Assembly (NCBI GenBank): GCA_958295735.1
Contig: OY282369.1
Coordinates: 2,456,983-2,520,982, forward strand
Reading direction: 5' to 3'
Source of the DNA: an uncultured Candidatus Cenarchaeum sp.
Lineage (GTDB): Archaea > Thermoproteota > Nitrososphaeria > Nitrososphaerales > Nitrosopumilaceae
DNA length: 64,000 nucleotides
Part shown: positions 29,401-44,400 of the stretch, in pieces
How the letters are laid out: every line of letters begins with the position of its first letter
Position numbering within the stretch: the stretch's first letter is position 1
Notes under the pieces: model-generated
Databases searched by the model: none
What the model was told of the DNA's origin: nothing
Seen by the model: only the letters and a program-made list of their open reading frames with translations
Made by a program: the position numbers and the translations under genes

Positions 29401-32400
29401 CGGATATTCGACACCGCGTACGCGTTCGACGTGGCGGATCCGGACGAGGGGCAGCTCGAGGTGACCGTGCCGGCCGGCCGCGCGCGGGACGCGGCGGGGA
29501 ACGACAACCTCGCATCCAACACCGCGAGCATTACGATAGACAGGACCGGGCCGATCCCGACCGTCGCGTCCCCGCAGGGCAACCGCACCAACGCCTCGCC
29601 GATTGAATTCACGGTGACCTTCGACGAGCCCGTCGACGGGTTCGCGGCCAACAACATAACGCTCTCGGGCGACGCCGATCCGGGCCCCGTGGACGGCTTT
29701 GATGGCAGCGGCGCCGCGTACGAGTTCTCCACCGCGCCGGCGACGGACGGCACAGTGACCGTCCGCGTCGCCCCGAACGCGGTGCGGGATGCGCTGGGCA
29801 ACCCCAGCGCCGCGGCGGGCCTGTCCGTGACGTACGACACCGAGGGCCCGACCACTACTATCACGTCCGCGCAGCCCCCCGCGACCAGCGCCTCGACGAT
29901 CACCTTCACGGTGAGGTTCAGCGACCCGGTCGCCGGGTTCGACGCGAGCGGCATAACGATCACGGGCACAGCCGAGCACGGCGGCGCGGCCAACTTCGCA
30001 ACCGTCAACGCCACGACGTACACCTTCGTCGTCACGCCGACGTCCGACGGCACGATACTGGTCGACGTCCCGGCGGGCGCGGCGGGGGATCTGGCCGGCA
30101 ACGACAATGCCGCGGCGGAACAACTCGCGATAACGCGCGACACCGCGGGGCCGGCCCCGACCGTCACGGCCGACCAGGGCAGCCCGACCAGCGCCGCGGC
30201 GATCGGATTCACGGTGAACTTTACCAAGCCCGTCGACGGGTTCGCGCTAGGGGACGTCGCGCTCTCGGGCGACGCCGCCCGCGGCGGCGCGTCCAACTTC
30301 GCGACCGTCAACGACACGACGTACACCTTCGTCGTCACGCCGGCGTCCGACGGGACGATAACGGTGAGCATTCCCGAGGGCGCGGCGCGGGATCCGCTGG
30401 GCAACCCCAGCATCGCGTCGGAGCGGTTCTCGATAAGGTACGACGGCACGGGGCCGACCCCCGCGATCAACTCGACGGCGGCCGGCCCCACCAGCCTGCG
30501 GGAGGTGCCGTTCGCCGTGGAATTCGGCGAGGCCGTAAACGGAACGACCTTCGCCGCGGCGGACGTTTCCGCCTCCTCGGGCACGGTGCAGGGCCTGCGC
30601 CTGATGCCGCAGTTCAACGCCACGTTCGGCGGCCCCGGCAGCGGCGACGGCCAGTTCGACGGGCCCAGGGGCGCGGCGGTCGACGGCGAGGGCCGCATTT
30701 ACGTGGCCGACACGGGCAACAACCGCGTCCAGATATTCGATCCCGCCCTGGGCCACGTCGACACCATCGGCGGCCCCGGCAGCGGCGACGGCGAATTCAT
30801 GAATCCTGGCGCCGTGGCGGTCAATGCCTCCTCCGGCGCGATATACGTGGCCGACACGGGCAACCACCGCGTCCAGGTATTCGATCGCGCGGGGGCTTAC
30901 GTGGAGGACGTCCCCGGCCACTTCTCCAACCCGTCCGGCGTCGCGGTCGACGGCACCACGGGCTACGTGTACGTGGCAGACAGGAACAACAACGTGGTCC
31001 AGGTGTTCGACTCCGACCGGGCCAACGTCGCCAACATCACCTCGCTGCTGAACCCGTACGGCGTCGCGGTCGACGGCCCCGCGGGCCGCCTGTACGTGGC
31101 AAACACGGCCAACCACGCCGTCCACGTCTTCGACACCGCCACCAGGGCCCGCGTCGCAGACCTCAACGCCACGTTCGTGCAGCCGACCGCCGTGGCAGTC
31201 GACGGCGCCACGGGCGCCGTATACGTGGCAAGCGCGGGCAGCGGCGCCGTCCTGATCTTCAACTCCACCACCTCGGACCGCATTGCCGGCCTCCCCGGCC
31301 AGTTCGACCGGCCGTTCGGCGTCGCGGCCGGCGGCCCCGCGGGCCGCATATACGTGGCCGACGCGCTCAACAACACCGTCCGGATATTCGACACCGCGTA
31401 CGCGTTCGACGTGGCGGATCCGGACGACGGGGACGTGCTCAACGTGACCGTGCCGGCCGGCCGCGCGCGGGACGCGGCGGGGAACCCGAACGCCGAGTCC
31501 AACACCGCGAGCATTACGATAGACAGGACCGGGCCGATCCCGACCGTCGCGTCCCCGCAGGGCAACCGCACCAACGCCTCGCCGATTGAGTTCACGGTGA
31601 CCTTCGACGAGCCCGTCGACGGGTTCGCGGCCAACAACATAACGCTCTCGGGCGACGCCGATCCGGGCCCCGTGGACGGCTTTGATGGCAGCGGCGACAC
31701 GTACACGTTCTCCACAGTGCCGGCGACGGACGGCACAGTGACCGTCCGCGTCGCCCCGAACGCGGTGCGGGATGCGCTGGGCAACCCCAGCGCCGCGGCG
31801 GGCCTGTCCGTGACGTACGACACCGAGGGCCCGAGCACGACGGTCACGGCCGACCAGGGCAGCCCGACTAACGCCGCGGCGATCACCTTCACGGTGAAGT
31901 TCAGCGACCCGGTCGCCGGGTTCGACGCGAGCGGCATAACGATCACGGGCACAGCCGAGCACGGCGGCGCGGCCAACTTCGCAACCGTCAACGCCACGAC
32001 GTACACCTTCGTCGTCACGCCGACGTCCGACGGCACGATACTGGTCGACGTCCCGGCGGGCGCGGCGGGGGATCTGGCCGGCAACGACAATGCCGCGGCG
32101 GAACAACTCGCGATAACGCGCGACACCGCGGGGCCGGCCCCGACCGTCACGGCCGACCAGGGCAGCCCGACTAACGCCGCGGCGATCGGATTCACGGTGA
32201 ACTTTACCGAGTCCGCCACCGGGTTCGCGGTAGGGGACGTCGCGCTCACGGGCGCCGCAGCCCGCGGCGGCGCGGCCAACTTCGCGACCGTCAACGACAC
32301 GACGTACACCTTCGACGTCTCGCCCGCGTCCGACGGGACGATAGCGGTGAGCATTCCAGAGGGCGCGGCGGAGGATCACCTGGGCAACCCCAGCATCGCG

Positions 32401-35400
32401 TCGGAGCGGTTCTCGATAAGGTACGACGGCACGGGGCCGACCCCGGCGATCGCCTACGCGCAGTCCGGCGCCACCGACCTGCAGACAATGCCGTTCGCCG
32501 TGGAATTCGGCGAGGCCGTAAACGGAACGACCTTCGCCGCGGCGGACGTTTCCGCCTCCTCGGGCACGGTGCAGGGCCCGCGCCTGGCGCCGCAGTACAA
32601 CACGACCTTCGGCAGCTTGGGTAGTGACCCAGGCGAGTTCGACACCCCGGAAGGGGTGGCAGTCGACGGCTCCGGGAACATATACGTGGCCGACTCGAAC
32701 AACAACCGTGTCCAAATATTCGACTCCGCCAGGAACTACGTAGACAGCATCACCGGCACCGCGGGTCCGAACGGCGTGGCAGTCGACGGCTCCACGGGCA
32801 ACATATACGCGAGCTATGCCAACGGGACCGTCCAGGCGTACGGCCCCGACATGGCCCGCATCGCGGCCCTCCCACACACATTCCAGACTCCGGGCGTCGT
32901 GGCAGTGGACGGCGCGGGAAACATATACGTGTCCGACACGCCCGCCGGACGCGTCGCAATATTCGACTCCGCCCGGACGCACGTCGCCGACATCACGGCA
33001 TTCGTTCCGTTTGGCGTGGCGGCAGACGGCGGGGGCAACATATACGTGGGCTATAGCAACGGCACCGTCCAGGCGTACGGCCCCGACAGGGCTCACGTCG
33101 GCGCCCTCAACGGCACGTTTGACGGTCCGAGAAACATAGCAGTCGACGGCTCGGGTCGCATATACGTGGCAAGCAGCGCCGGCAGCACCGTCCGAGTGTT
33201 TGACTCCGCCCGGACGCACGTCGCCGATCTCCCCGGCGCATTCTCCACCCCGTACGGGGTGGCAGTCGACGGCACTTCGGGCGCGATATACGTGGCCAAC
33301 CAAGACACGCACAGCATCCTGACGTTCGATGCCGCGTACGCGTTCAACGTGACGGGCCCGGCCGCCGGGGACGTGCTCACGGTGAGCGTGCCGGCCGGCG
33401 GCGCGCGGGACGAGGCGGGGAACGACAACCTCGCATCCAACCCCGTGAGCATCGGCATCGACGCGACGGGGCCCACTCCCGCCGTCGAGGCGGCGCAGCG
33501 GGGCCCGACCAACGCCGACACGATAAACTTCCGCGTGAACTTCGGCGAGAGCGTCGACGGGTTCGAGGCCTCGGACGTCGTCCTTTCGGGCCCCGCCGAT
33601 GCCGTGGACGACTTCGCGGCACCCAACGCCACGGCGTACTCGTTCAACGTCTCGCCGACGGCCGACGGCATCGTGCGGGCCGACGTCCCGGCGGGCGCCG
33701 CAACGGATCAGCTGGGCGACTCCAGCCTCGCGGCGGAGCGGTTCTCCATAATATACGACGGCACGCCCCCGACCCCGACGATCAACACGACGGCGGCCGG
33801 CCCCGCCAGCCTGAGCACGGTGCCGTTCACCGTCAAGTTCGACGAGGCCATAAACGGAACGACACTCGCCGCATCGGACGTCAACGCCTCTTCCGGGACG
33901 GTGCGGGACCCGCGCTTGGCGCCGCGGCTCAGCGCGACCGTCGGCGGCCCCCCCTCGGGCGCCGGCTCGGCCCCCGGCTCGGGCCCCGGCGAGTTCTTTA
34001 GCCCGTACGGCATCGCGGTCGACGCCTCGGGCCGCGTGTACGTGGCCGACACGGGCAACGCACGCGTACAGGTATTCGGCCCCGACGGGAACCACATAGC
34101 CGACATCTCGACCCAGATCAACCAGACCGCCCATCCCAGCAACCCGCTGGGCGTGGCAGTCGATGCATACTCGGGCCGCATCTACGTGGCCGACGCGCTC
34201 GTCAACCGCACCTTGGTCTTCGGCCCCGACAGGAACTACATCGCGGACCTGCCCGGCCCGTTCTACGAGCCGTACGGCGTCGCGGTCGACGGCGCGGGCC
34301 GCGCGTACGTGGCAAACCACGGCAACGGCACCGTCCAGGTATTCGATTCCGAGCGGAACCACATCGCCGATCTCCCCGTCAGGTTCGACCAGCCGTACGC
34401 CGTGGCGGCCGGCAGCGCGGGCCGCATCTACGTGGCCGACACGGGCAGCGACCGCGTCCAAATATTCGATTCCGCCAGGAACTACGTGGCCGATCTCCCC
34501 GGCCCGTTCGCCGCTCCGGTCGGCGTGGCAGTCGACGGCTCCGGCAACGCGTACGTGTCGAACTCTGGAAGCGACCGCGTCCAAATATTCGATTCCGCCG
34601 GGAACTACACGGCGGCCGATCTCCCCGGCCCGCTGGTCAGCCCTGCCGGCATCGCGACGGACGCCTCGGGCGCCGTATACGTGGTCGAGCAATCGGGCAA
34701 CCGCTTCAAGGAGTTCGGCGTCGAGTACGCGTTCGACGTGGAAGATCCGGCCCACGGGCAGCTCGAGGTGAGCCTGCCGGCCGGCCGCGCGCGGGACGCG
34801 GCAGGGAACCCGAACGCCGGGTCCAACGCGGTGCGCATCGCCATAGACGTGGAGGGGCCGACCCCGATCGTCAGCGCCGACCGGGGCAGCCCGACCACCG
34901 CCTCGCCGATCGGCTTCACCGTGGACTTTGGCGAGCCGGTCGACGGCTTCTCGGCCGCGAACGTCACGCTCTCGGGCACCGCCGCCCACGGCGGCGTCGC
35001 CGGGTTCGAGGCCGTCAGCGCCACGGCGTACACGTTCGACGTCTCGCCCACGTCGGGCGGGACCATACTGGTCGACGTCCCGGCGGGCGCGGCGCGGGAC
35101 AAGCTGGGCAACCCAAGCGGCGCGGCGGCGCGGTTCTCGATAACGTACGACGGCATCCCGATCCCGACCGTCACGGCCGACCAGGGCAGCCCGACCAACG
35201 CCCCGACGATAAAATTCCGGGTGGAGTTCGGCGAGCCCGTCGACGGGTTCAACGCGAGCGGCATCGCGATCACGGGCACCGCCGCCCACGGCGGCGCGGC
35301 CAACTTTGTCGCCGTCAGCGCCACGGCGTACACGTTCGACGTCTCGCCCACGTCGGGCGGGACCATACTGGTCGACGTCCCAGAAGGCGCGGCGGTGGAT

Positions 35401-38400
35401 GCGACGGGCAACCCCAGCCGCGCGGCGAGGTGGCTCTCCATATTGTACGACGGCGCGCCTCCCGCCCCCGAAATTACAACGACGGCGGCCGGCCCCGCCA
35501 GCCTGAGCACGGTGCCGTTCACGGTCAAATTCGGCGAGGCCATAAACGGAACGACCCTCAACGCCTCGGACGTGGACGCCTCCTCCGGCGCTGTGCGGAA
35601 CCTGCGCATATCGCCGCAGCTCAACCTCACCCTCGGCACCCCCTCGGACGGCAAATTCGACGCCCCGTGGGGCGTGGCAGTCGACGGCCCCGCGGGCGTC
35701 ATGTACGTGGCGAACTTCGCCAGCCTGGGCGTCCAGGCGCTCAACTCCACCACGGGGGCCCACATCGCGGACCTCACCGGCCCGGCCAACGGCACGTCGG
35801 CCGTGGCGGTCGACGGCTCGGGCAGCGTGTACGTGTCAAACCTGGGCAACGACACCGTCCAAATATTCGACTCCGGCGGGAACCACGTCGCGGAACTCCC
35901 GGGCCCGTTCGACAGCCCGAGCGGCATCGCGGTCGACGGCTCGGGCAACGCGTACGTGTCAAACCAGGGCAACGACACCGTCCAAATATTCGACTCCGGC
36001 GGGAACTACGTCGCCGATCTCCCCAGGCTGTTCAACGGCCCGAGCGGCATCGCGGTCGACGGCTCCTCGGGCCGCGTGTACGTGGCCAGCACGCTCGGCG
36101 GCGGCACCGTCCAAATATTCGACTCCGGCGGGAACCACGTGGGAGACCTACCCGGCCCGTTCGACCGCCCGTACGGCGTGGCGGCCGACGGCCCCTCCGG
36201 CGTCGTATACGTGACCAACGACGGCGGCGGCCACCGCGTCCAGATCTTCAACTCCACCACGTGGGCCCGCATCGCCGATCTGCCCGCCGCGTTCAACCAG
36301 CCGCTGGGAGTGGCGGCCGACGGCTCCTCGGGCTCGGTATACGTGACCAGCGTGAGCCGCCAGCAGATCCTGGTATTCGACACCGCGTACGAGTTCGACG
36401 TGGCGGATCCGGACGAGGGGCAGCTCGAGGTGAGCCTGCCGGCCGGCCGCGCGCGGGACGCGGCGGGGAACGACAACCTCGAGTCAAATACCGTGAGCGT
36501 CACAATAGACAGGACGGGGCCGATCCCGACCGTCGCGTCCCCGCAGGGCCCCCTCACCAACTCCCCGACGATCGACTTCACGGTGACCTTCGACCAGCCC
36601 GTCGACGGGTTCAACGCCAGCGACATCGCGCTCTCGGGCACCGCCGATCCGGGCCCCGCGGCCGACTTTAACGGCAGCGGCGCCGCGTACGCGTTCTCCA
36701 CCGCGCCGGCGACGGACGGCACAGTGACCGTCCGCGTCGCCCCGAACGCGGTGCGGGATGCGCTGGGCAACCCCAGCCTCGCGGCGGGCCTGTCCGTGAC
36801 GTACGACACCGAGGGCCCGAGCACGACGGTCACGGCCGACCAGGGCAGCCCGACCAGCGCCGCGGCGATCACCTTCACGGTGAGGTTCAGCGACCCGGTC
36901 GCCGGGTTCAACGCGAGCGGCATCGCGCTCTCGGGCACCGCCGCCCACGGCGGCGCGGGCAGCTTCACGGCAGCCGACAACGCGACGTACACCGTCGCCG
37001 TCACGCCGACGTCCGACGGCACGATACGGGTCGACGTCCCCGCGGGTATGGCGCGGGACGCGGCCGGCAACGGCAACGAGGCGGCGGCCGGGCTCTCAAT
37101 CGTCCGCGACACCGCGGGGCCGGCCGCGGCGGTCGCCCCGGCGCAGCCGGGCCCGACCAACCTGGCCGCCGTGCCGTTCAGCATGACATTCAGCGAGGGC
37201 GTGGCCGCCGCGGCCTTCGACGAGTCGGACATCAACGCATCCTCGGGCACGGTGCAGGACCTGCGCATGGTGCTGCGCTACAACCACACGATCGGCGAGG
37301 AAAACGCATCGAGCGCGGACCGAGGCAAATTCGGCCGCCCGTTCGGCCTGGCAGTCGACGGCTCGGGCCACCTGTACGTCGCCGAGAGGGCCGGCAAGCG
37401 CATCCAGGTCTTCGACCCCGCGGGGAACTCCACCGCAGCATTCGGCGGCCTCGCCGCGGACCCCGACGACCCGGAGCCCGGCCGATTCCTCAACATATAC
37501 GGCATCGCGGTCGATGCCTCCTCGGGCCGCACATACGTGGCCGACTCGGTCGGCGACCGCGTCCTCATATACGACCACGGCGGGGAATACCTCGCCGATC
37601 TCCCCGGCGCGCCCGAAACGCCGGTCGCCCTGGCGGTGAACGCCACGGGCCACGTGTACGTGTCCAACGCCGGCAACGACACCGTCCAGATCTTCGACTC
37701 CTCCGGGAACTGGGCCGCCGCCCTCAGCGGCACGTTCGGCGAACCGCGCGGCGTGGCGTTCGGCGGCCCCGCGGGCCACGTATACGTGGCCGACAGGAAC
37801 AACGACACCGTCCGCGTATTCGACTCGAACGGGATGCCCGCCGGGAACTTTGGCAGCAACGGCAGCGGCGCCGGCCAGTTCGCCCGCCCGGTCGGCGTGG
37901 CGGTCGACGACCTCGCCGGCAGGATATACGTGACCGAGAGGGGAAACCAGCGCGTGCAGGCGTTCGACTCCAACGGGAGCCACGTCTCCTACCTCTCCGG
38001 CTTCCCCAACGCGCTGGGTAACCCGCGCGCCGTCGCGGCCGACGCCCCCTCGGGCCGCGTGTACGTGGCCGACACGGAGCACCACCGCGTCCTGGTGTTC
38101 GTCGCCGCGTACGAGTTCAGCGTGGCCGATCCGGCAGACAACCAGACGCTCACGGTAAGCGTGCCGGCCGGCCGCACGCGGGACGCGGCCGGGAACGGCA
38201 ACGCGGAATCCAACGCGGCGAGCATCGAGATAGACAGGACCCGGCCCATCCCGACCGTCGCGCTGTCCGGCCCGGCCAACGGCACGACGATCAGCTTTAC
38301 GGTCACCTTCGGCGAGAACGTCACGGGGTTCGAGGCCGAAGACGTCGAGCTCTCGGGCGCTGCCGTCCCCGGCGGCGTGGCCAACTTCGCGACTGCCGAC

Positions 38401-41400
38401 AACACGACGTACACGTTCAGCGTCTCGCCGGCGTCGAACGGGACAATACTGGTCGACGTCGCCGAGGGCGCGGCGCGGGACAGGGCCGGAAACAACAACA
38501 CCGCGGCGGCGCAGTTCTCCATAGTGTACGACGGCGCCCCCCCCGTCGCCCCGGTCCCGACAGTCACGTCAGACGCGGGGCCGGGCCCGACAAGCGAGTC
38601 GCCGATCGGGTTCACGGTCACGTTCAGCAAGAACGTCACCGGGTTCAACGCGAGCGGCATCGAGATCTCGGGCTCGGCGGGCGCCGGCGCCACCGTAACC
38701 AACTTTTCGGGCAGCGGCAGGACGTACGCGTTCGACGTCGAGCCGACATCCGTAGGCGCCGTGCTGGTCGACATCCCCGCGAACGTGGCGGTCGATGCGG
38801 ACGGCAACGCCAACGAGGCGGCAATGCGGTTCTCTATATCGTACACCGGCGCCGCCCCGGTCCCGACGATCGCGTCCGACGCGCAGCCGGGCCCGGCCCG
38901 CGTCTCGCCGATCGGGTTCACGGTCACCTTCAGCGAGAACGTCACCGGGTTCAACGCGAGCGGCATCGAGATCTCGGGCTCGGCGGGCGCCGGCGCCACC
39001 GTCGACAACTTTGTCAACGCCAGCGGCAGGACGTACTCGTTCGACGTCGCACCCTTGACCGTGGGCACCGTGCTGGTCGACATTCCGGAAGGCGCGGCCG
39101 CGGATTCGGACGGCAACGCCAACACGGCAGCGCAGTTCTCAATACTATACACCGGCGCGGTCCCGGTCCCGACAGTCACGTCCGACGCGCCGCCCGGCCC
39201 GACCAGCGCCGTCACGATCAACTTCGCGGTCACCTTCAGCGAGGGCGTCGCCGGGTTCAACGCGAGCGGCATCGCGCTCTCGGGCACCGCCGGGCACGGC
39301 GGCGCGGAAAACTTCGCGGGCGCCGACAACGCGACGTACACCTTCGCCGTCACGCCGACGTCCGACGGGACCGTGCGGATCGACATTCCCGCGGGTGTAG
39401 CGCGGGACGCGGACGGCAACGGCAACGAGGCGGCGGCCGGGCTCTCCGTCGTCCGCGACACCGCGGGGCCGGCCGCGGCGGTCGCCCCGGCGCAGGCAGG
39501 CCCGACCAACCTGGCCGCCGTGCCGTTCAGCATGACATTCAGCGAGGGCGTAAGCGCCGCGGCCCTCGACGAGTCGGACATAAACGCATCCTCGGGCACG
39601 GTGCAGGACCTGCGCATGGTGCTGCGCTACAACCACACGATCGGCGAGGAAAACGCGTCAAGCGCGGACCCCGGCAAATTCAACCGCCCGTTCGGCCTGG
39701 CAGTCGACGGCTCGGGCTACCTGTACGTGGCCGAGAGGGCCGGCAAGCGCGTCCAGGTCTTCGACCCCGCGGGGAACTCCGTCGCGACATTCGGCGGCCA
39801 CAGCAAGGACCCCAACCCGGATCCCGGCCTATTCAACAACATATACGGCATCGCGGTCGATGCCTCCTCGGGCCGCACATACGTGGCCGACTCGGTCGGC
39901 AACCGCGTCCTCATATACGACCACGACAGGGAATACCTCGCCGATCTCCCCGGCGCGCCCGAAACGCCGATCGCCCTGGCGGTGAACGCCTCGGGCCACG
40001 TGTACGTGTCCAACGCCGGCAACGACACCGTCCAGATCTTCGACTCCTCCTGGAACTGGGCCGCCGCCCTCCCCGGCCCGTTCAACGGCACGCGCGGCGT
40101 GGCATTCGACGGCCCCGCGGGCCTCGCGTACGTGGCCGACAGGAACAACAACACCGTCCGCGTATTCGACTTGAACGGGATGCCCGCCGGGAACTTTGGC
40201 AGCCTCGGCAACGGCACGGGCCAGTTCACCCAGCCGATCGACGTGGCGGTCGACGACCTCGCGGGCAGGATATACGTGACCGAAAAGACAGACAACCAGC
40301 GCGTGCAGGTGTTCGACTCCGACCGGAGCCACGTCTCATACCTCTCCGGCTTCCCCAACGCGCTGGAGAACCCGCGCGCCGTCGCGGCCGACGCCCCCTC
40401 GGGCCGCGTGTACGTGGCGGACACGGAGCACCACCGCGTCCTGGTGTTCGTCGCCGCGTACGAGTTCATCGTGGCGAACCCGGACGACAACCAGACGCTC
40501 ACGGTAAGCCTGCCGGCCGGCCGCGCGCGGGACGCTGCGGGAAACGGCAACGAGGCATCCGGCACGGCGAGCATCGAGATAGACAGGACCAGGCCCATCC
40601 CGGCCGTCGCGCTGTCCGGCCCGGCCGACGCCGCGACGATCAACTTCACGGTCACCTTCGACGAGAACGTCACCGGGTTCGAGGCCGACGACGTCGAGCT
40701 CTCGGGCACGGCGGGCACCGGCGCCGCCGTCGCCAACTTTTCGGGCAGCGGCAGGACGTACGCGTTTGGCGCCGCCCCGGCTGCCGGCGGGACCGTGACG
40801 GTCGGCATCCCGGAAAACGCGGCGGAGGACGATGCCGGCAACGGCAACGAGGCGGCGCTGTTCTCGGTAAATTACACCGGCGCGCCCCCGGCCCCGGTCC
40901 CGACGATCACGTCCGACGCGCAGCCGGGCCCGGCCACCGAATCGCCGATCAACTTCACGGTCACGTTCAGCAAGAACGTCACCGGGTTCAACGCGAGCGG
41001 CATCGTGATCTCGGGCGCCGCCTCCGGCATCGACGCGGGCAGCTTCGTTCTCGTCAACGCCACGACGTACACCTTCGCCGTCTCGCCCGCGGCCGACGGG
41101 ACCGTGACGGTCGACGTCCCCGCGGGCGCGGCGGAGGATTCGGAGGACGGAACCGCCAGCGCGGCGGCGACGCGGTTCTCCATACAATACACCGCCGCCC
41201 CGGTCCCGACGATCACGTCCGACGCGCAGCCGGGCCCGGCCACCGAATCGCCGATCAACTTCACGGTCACGTTCAGCAAGAACGTCACCGGGTTCGAGGA
41301 GGGGGACGTCGAGATCACGGGCGCCGCCGGCATCGACGATGGCAGCTTCGTTCCCGTCAACGCCACGACGTACACCTTCGCCGTCTCGCCCGCGGCCGAC

Positions 41401-44400
41401 GGGACCGTGACGGTCGACGTCCCCGCGGGCGCGGCGGAGGATTCGGAGGACGGAACCGCCAGCGCGGCGGCGACGCGGTTCTCCATACAATACACCGGCG
41501 CCGCCCCTGTCCCGACGATCACGTCCGGCGCGGGGCCGGGCCCGGCCACCGAGTCGCCGATCGCCTTCACGGTCACGTTCAGCAAGAACGTCACCGGGTT
41601 CGAGGAGGGGGACGTCGAGATCACGGGCGCCGCCGGCATCGACGAGGGCAGCTTCGTTGCCGTCAACGCCACGACGTACACCTTCGCCGTCTCGCCCGCG
41701 GCCGACGGGACCGTGACGGTCGACGTCCCCGCGGGCGCGGCAGCGGGCGCGGCGGACGGGACCGCCAGCGCGGCGGCGGCGCAGTTCTCCATACAATACA
41801 CCGGCGCCGCCCCGGTCCCGACGATCACGTCCGACGCGCAGCCGGGCCCGGCCACCGAGTCGCCGATCAACTTCACGGTCACGTTCAGCAAGAACGTCAC
41901 CGGGTTCGAGGAGGGGGACGTCGTGATCTCTGGCATCGTCTCCAGCATCGACGATGGCAGCTTCGTTGCCGTCAACGCCACGACGTACACCTTTGCCGTC
42001 TCGCCCGCGGCCGACGGGACCGTGGCGGTCGACGTCCCGGTGAACGTGGCCGCGGATGCGGGCGGAAACAACAACACCGCGGCGGCGCAGTTCTCCATTG
42101 AATACAACGCCGCGCCCCCCGCCCCGGCCGCCGCCCCGGTCCCGACGATCACGTCCGACGTGCAGCCGGGCCCGGCCACCGAGTCGCCGATCGCCTTCAC
42201 GGTCACGTTCAGCAAGAACGTCACCGGGTTCGACGCGGGCGGCATCGTGATCTCGGGCGCCGCCTCCGGCATCGACGCGGGCAGCTTCGTTCCCGTCAAC
42301 GCCACGACGTACACCTTTGCCGTCTCGCCCACGGCCAACGGGACCGTGAGGGTCGACGTCCCGGCGAACGTGGCCGCGGATGCGGGCGGAAACAACAACA
42401 CCGCGGCGGCGCAGTTCACCATAGTGTACAACGGCGCGCCCCCCGCCGCCCAACTCGTCGTAGAGTCGGCCGCGATCACCGGCCCCCAGAGCATAACGAT
42501 ACGCTACGACGCGGACGCGAACGCCACCGGCTCGGCGTACGGCCCAATAGTGGTAGGCGGAACGCCCCGAAGCGCCACGCTGACGGGCGCCGGCACCGAC
42601 ACCCACGTGCTACAGTTCGACGGCGATCCCGCGGCGCGCGACGCTACCGGCACCGTGACCATAAACCAGACGGCGGTGACCGATCCCGCGGGCAGGCCCC
42701 TCGGCAACAACGAGACATACCAGCTGGCGCTGGCGGACGGCCAGGCCCCCGTGCTCGCATCCGCCGTACTCGACCTGACGGCCGGGGAGAACGGCCTGCT
42801 CGTCCTCGCGTTTGACGAGGCAGCGGCGGCCGCGCCGGACGCGCCGCTGTTCGGGGAGACTATCGTGATACGGGGCGACGGCGGGGAGGTGGCGCTGTCC
42901 GGCAGCGACATTCCCTCCATGGCGTCGGGCCGCGCGGGCGGCACGACGTTCGCGCTGGACGTCTCCGGCGCCAAGCGCGTGGAGCTCAACGCGGCGGAAC
43001 TGGGCCCCGCCGCCATAGAGCTGCCCGCCGCCTTCGTGTCCGACGCATCCGGCAACGAGTACGCGCCGGGCCAGCAGCCCGTGCCGCTCGCGTACGTGCC
43101 GGATCCCTCGCCCCCGCGCCTCGCCGCGGCGGCCTTCAACCTGGCGCCGGGCAGCGGCAACGCGGGGCGGCTCGTTATAACGTTCGACAAGGCCGCGACC
43201 GCGCCCGGCGCGGAATCGTTCTCCGGGACCATCGAGATCCGCGGCCGGAGCTGGGGAGGCGACGCCGCGGTCTCCCTGCCCGCCGCCGATATACTGTCCG
43301 TAGAGTCCGGCAGCACGGGGGACAGGACCTTCGTGCTTCTCGTGTCCGACCGGGCGCGCTCGCTGCTGGACGCGGCCGCGTTCTCGGTTCCGGAGTCCAC
43401 CTCCGTGCTGCTGCCCGCCGGCTTCGTCACCAACGGCCGCGCGGCGCACGCGCCGGAGCGGGCGCCGCTGGACGTCGCGCGCGATCCCGACGGCCCGACC
43501 TTCCTGCTGGCATTCGTGCTGAACGGCAGCTCCGTAACCGCCGTCTATTCGGAGCCGGTGCTTGCCGCCCCCTCCCACTACACGAACATCACGGTGGACG
43601 GCGCCGCGGTAGCGGGGAACGGCAGCGGCGCCTCCGAGGCGGCCGCGTTCGGGGACAACGTGATAGTGTCGTGGAACGCGGGAGACAACGCGACCGCAGC
43701 GCCCGGCTCCGCCGTGGGATTCGACCTGTCCGCGAACGTCACGGACGCCTTCGGGAACCCCGTCGTGAATCCCGGCACAAAGTATACCGGCGGGCCCGAC
43801 GGGACCGGGCAGGCCGGCAAGCAGCCCGTGCAGGTGGGCGTGTTCGCGCGCGGCGCCGCCGACCCGTCGGCCGAGGCGGCGAGGCTGGGGGCCGCCGCCT
43901 TCAACGCCGTCTCGTCGGAGCGCGGATACGCGTTCTACGTCAACGTGTCCGAGCACGATCTCCCGGCGGGCGCCTCCGGCGCGGCGGCGCTCCGCGGGGC
44001 GCACGCCGCCGGGGAAGGCCCCTCACTGTACGTGGGCCCGGCCTCCGACATAGCGCTGGCCGGCATGGCCGACTACGCCTCGGAGAACGGCATAACCATA
44101 ATATCGCACTCGTCGGCGGCGCGCCCGCTTGCCGTAGGGGGCGATCCCATATTCAGGATGGAGCCAGGCGCGGCGCACATGGCCAGGGCACTCGCGACAG
44201 AGGTGGCGCGGGGCGGGTACGGCGCCATAGTCCCCGTGGTGCAGGCCGGCCTGCACGGCCCCGATTACGGCCTGCTGGAATCGCTGGAATCGGACATACG
44301 GCCGCTCGGGATATCCGTCGGCGACCCCGTCGCGTTCGCTGGGGGCGGCGGCGCGGCGGCTGTGCCCATAAGCGACGCCGTGGCGGAGGCCGCCGGGAGC

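Noticed and set aside
30247-35763. An 1838-codon open frame on the minus strand (and similar ones at 26284-28143 and 28267-30123)
   Set aside because: Antisense shadow of the tandem modules of giant gene 1; it repeats with the same period and contains no recognisable protein features.
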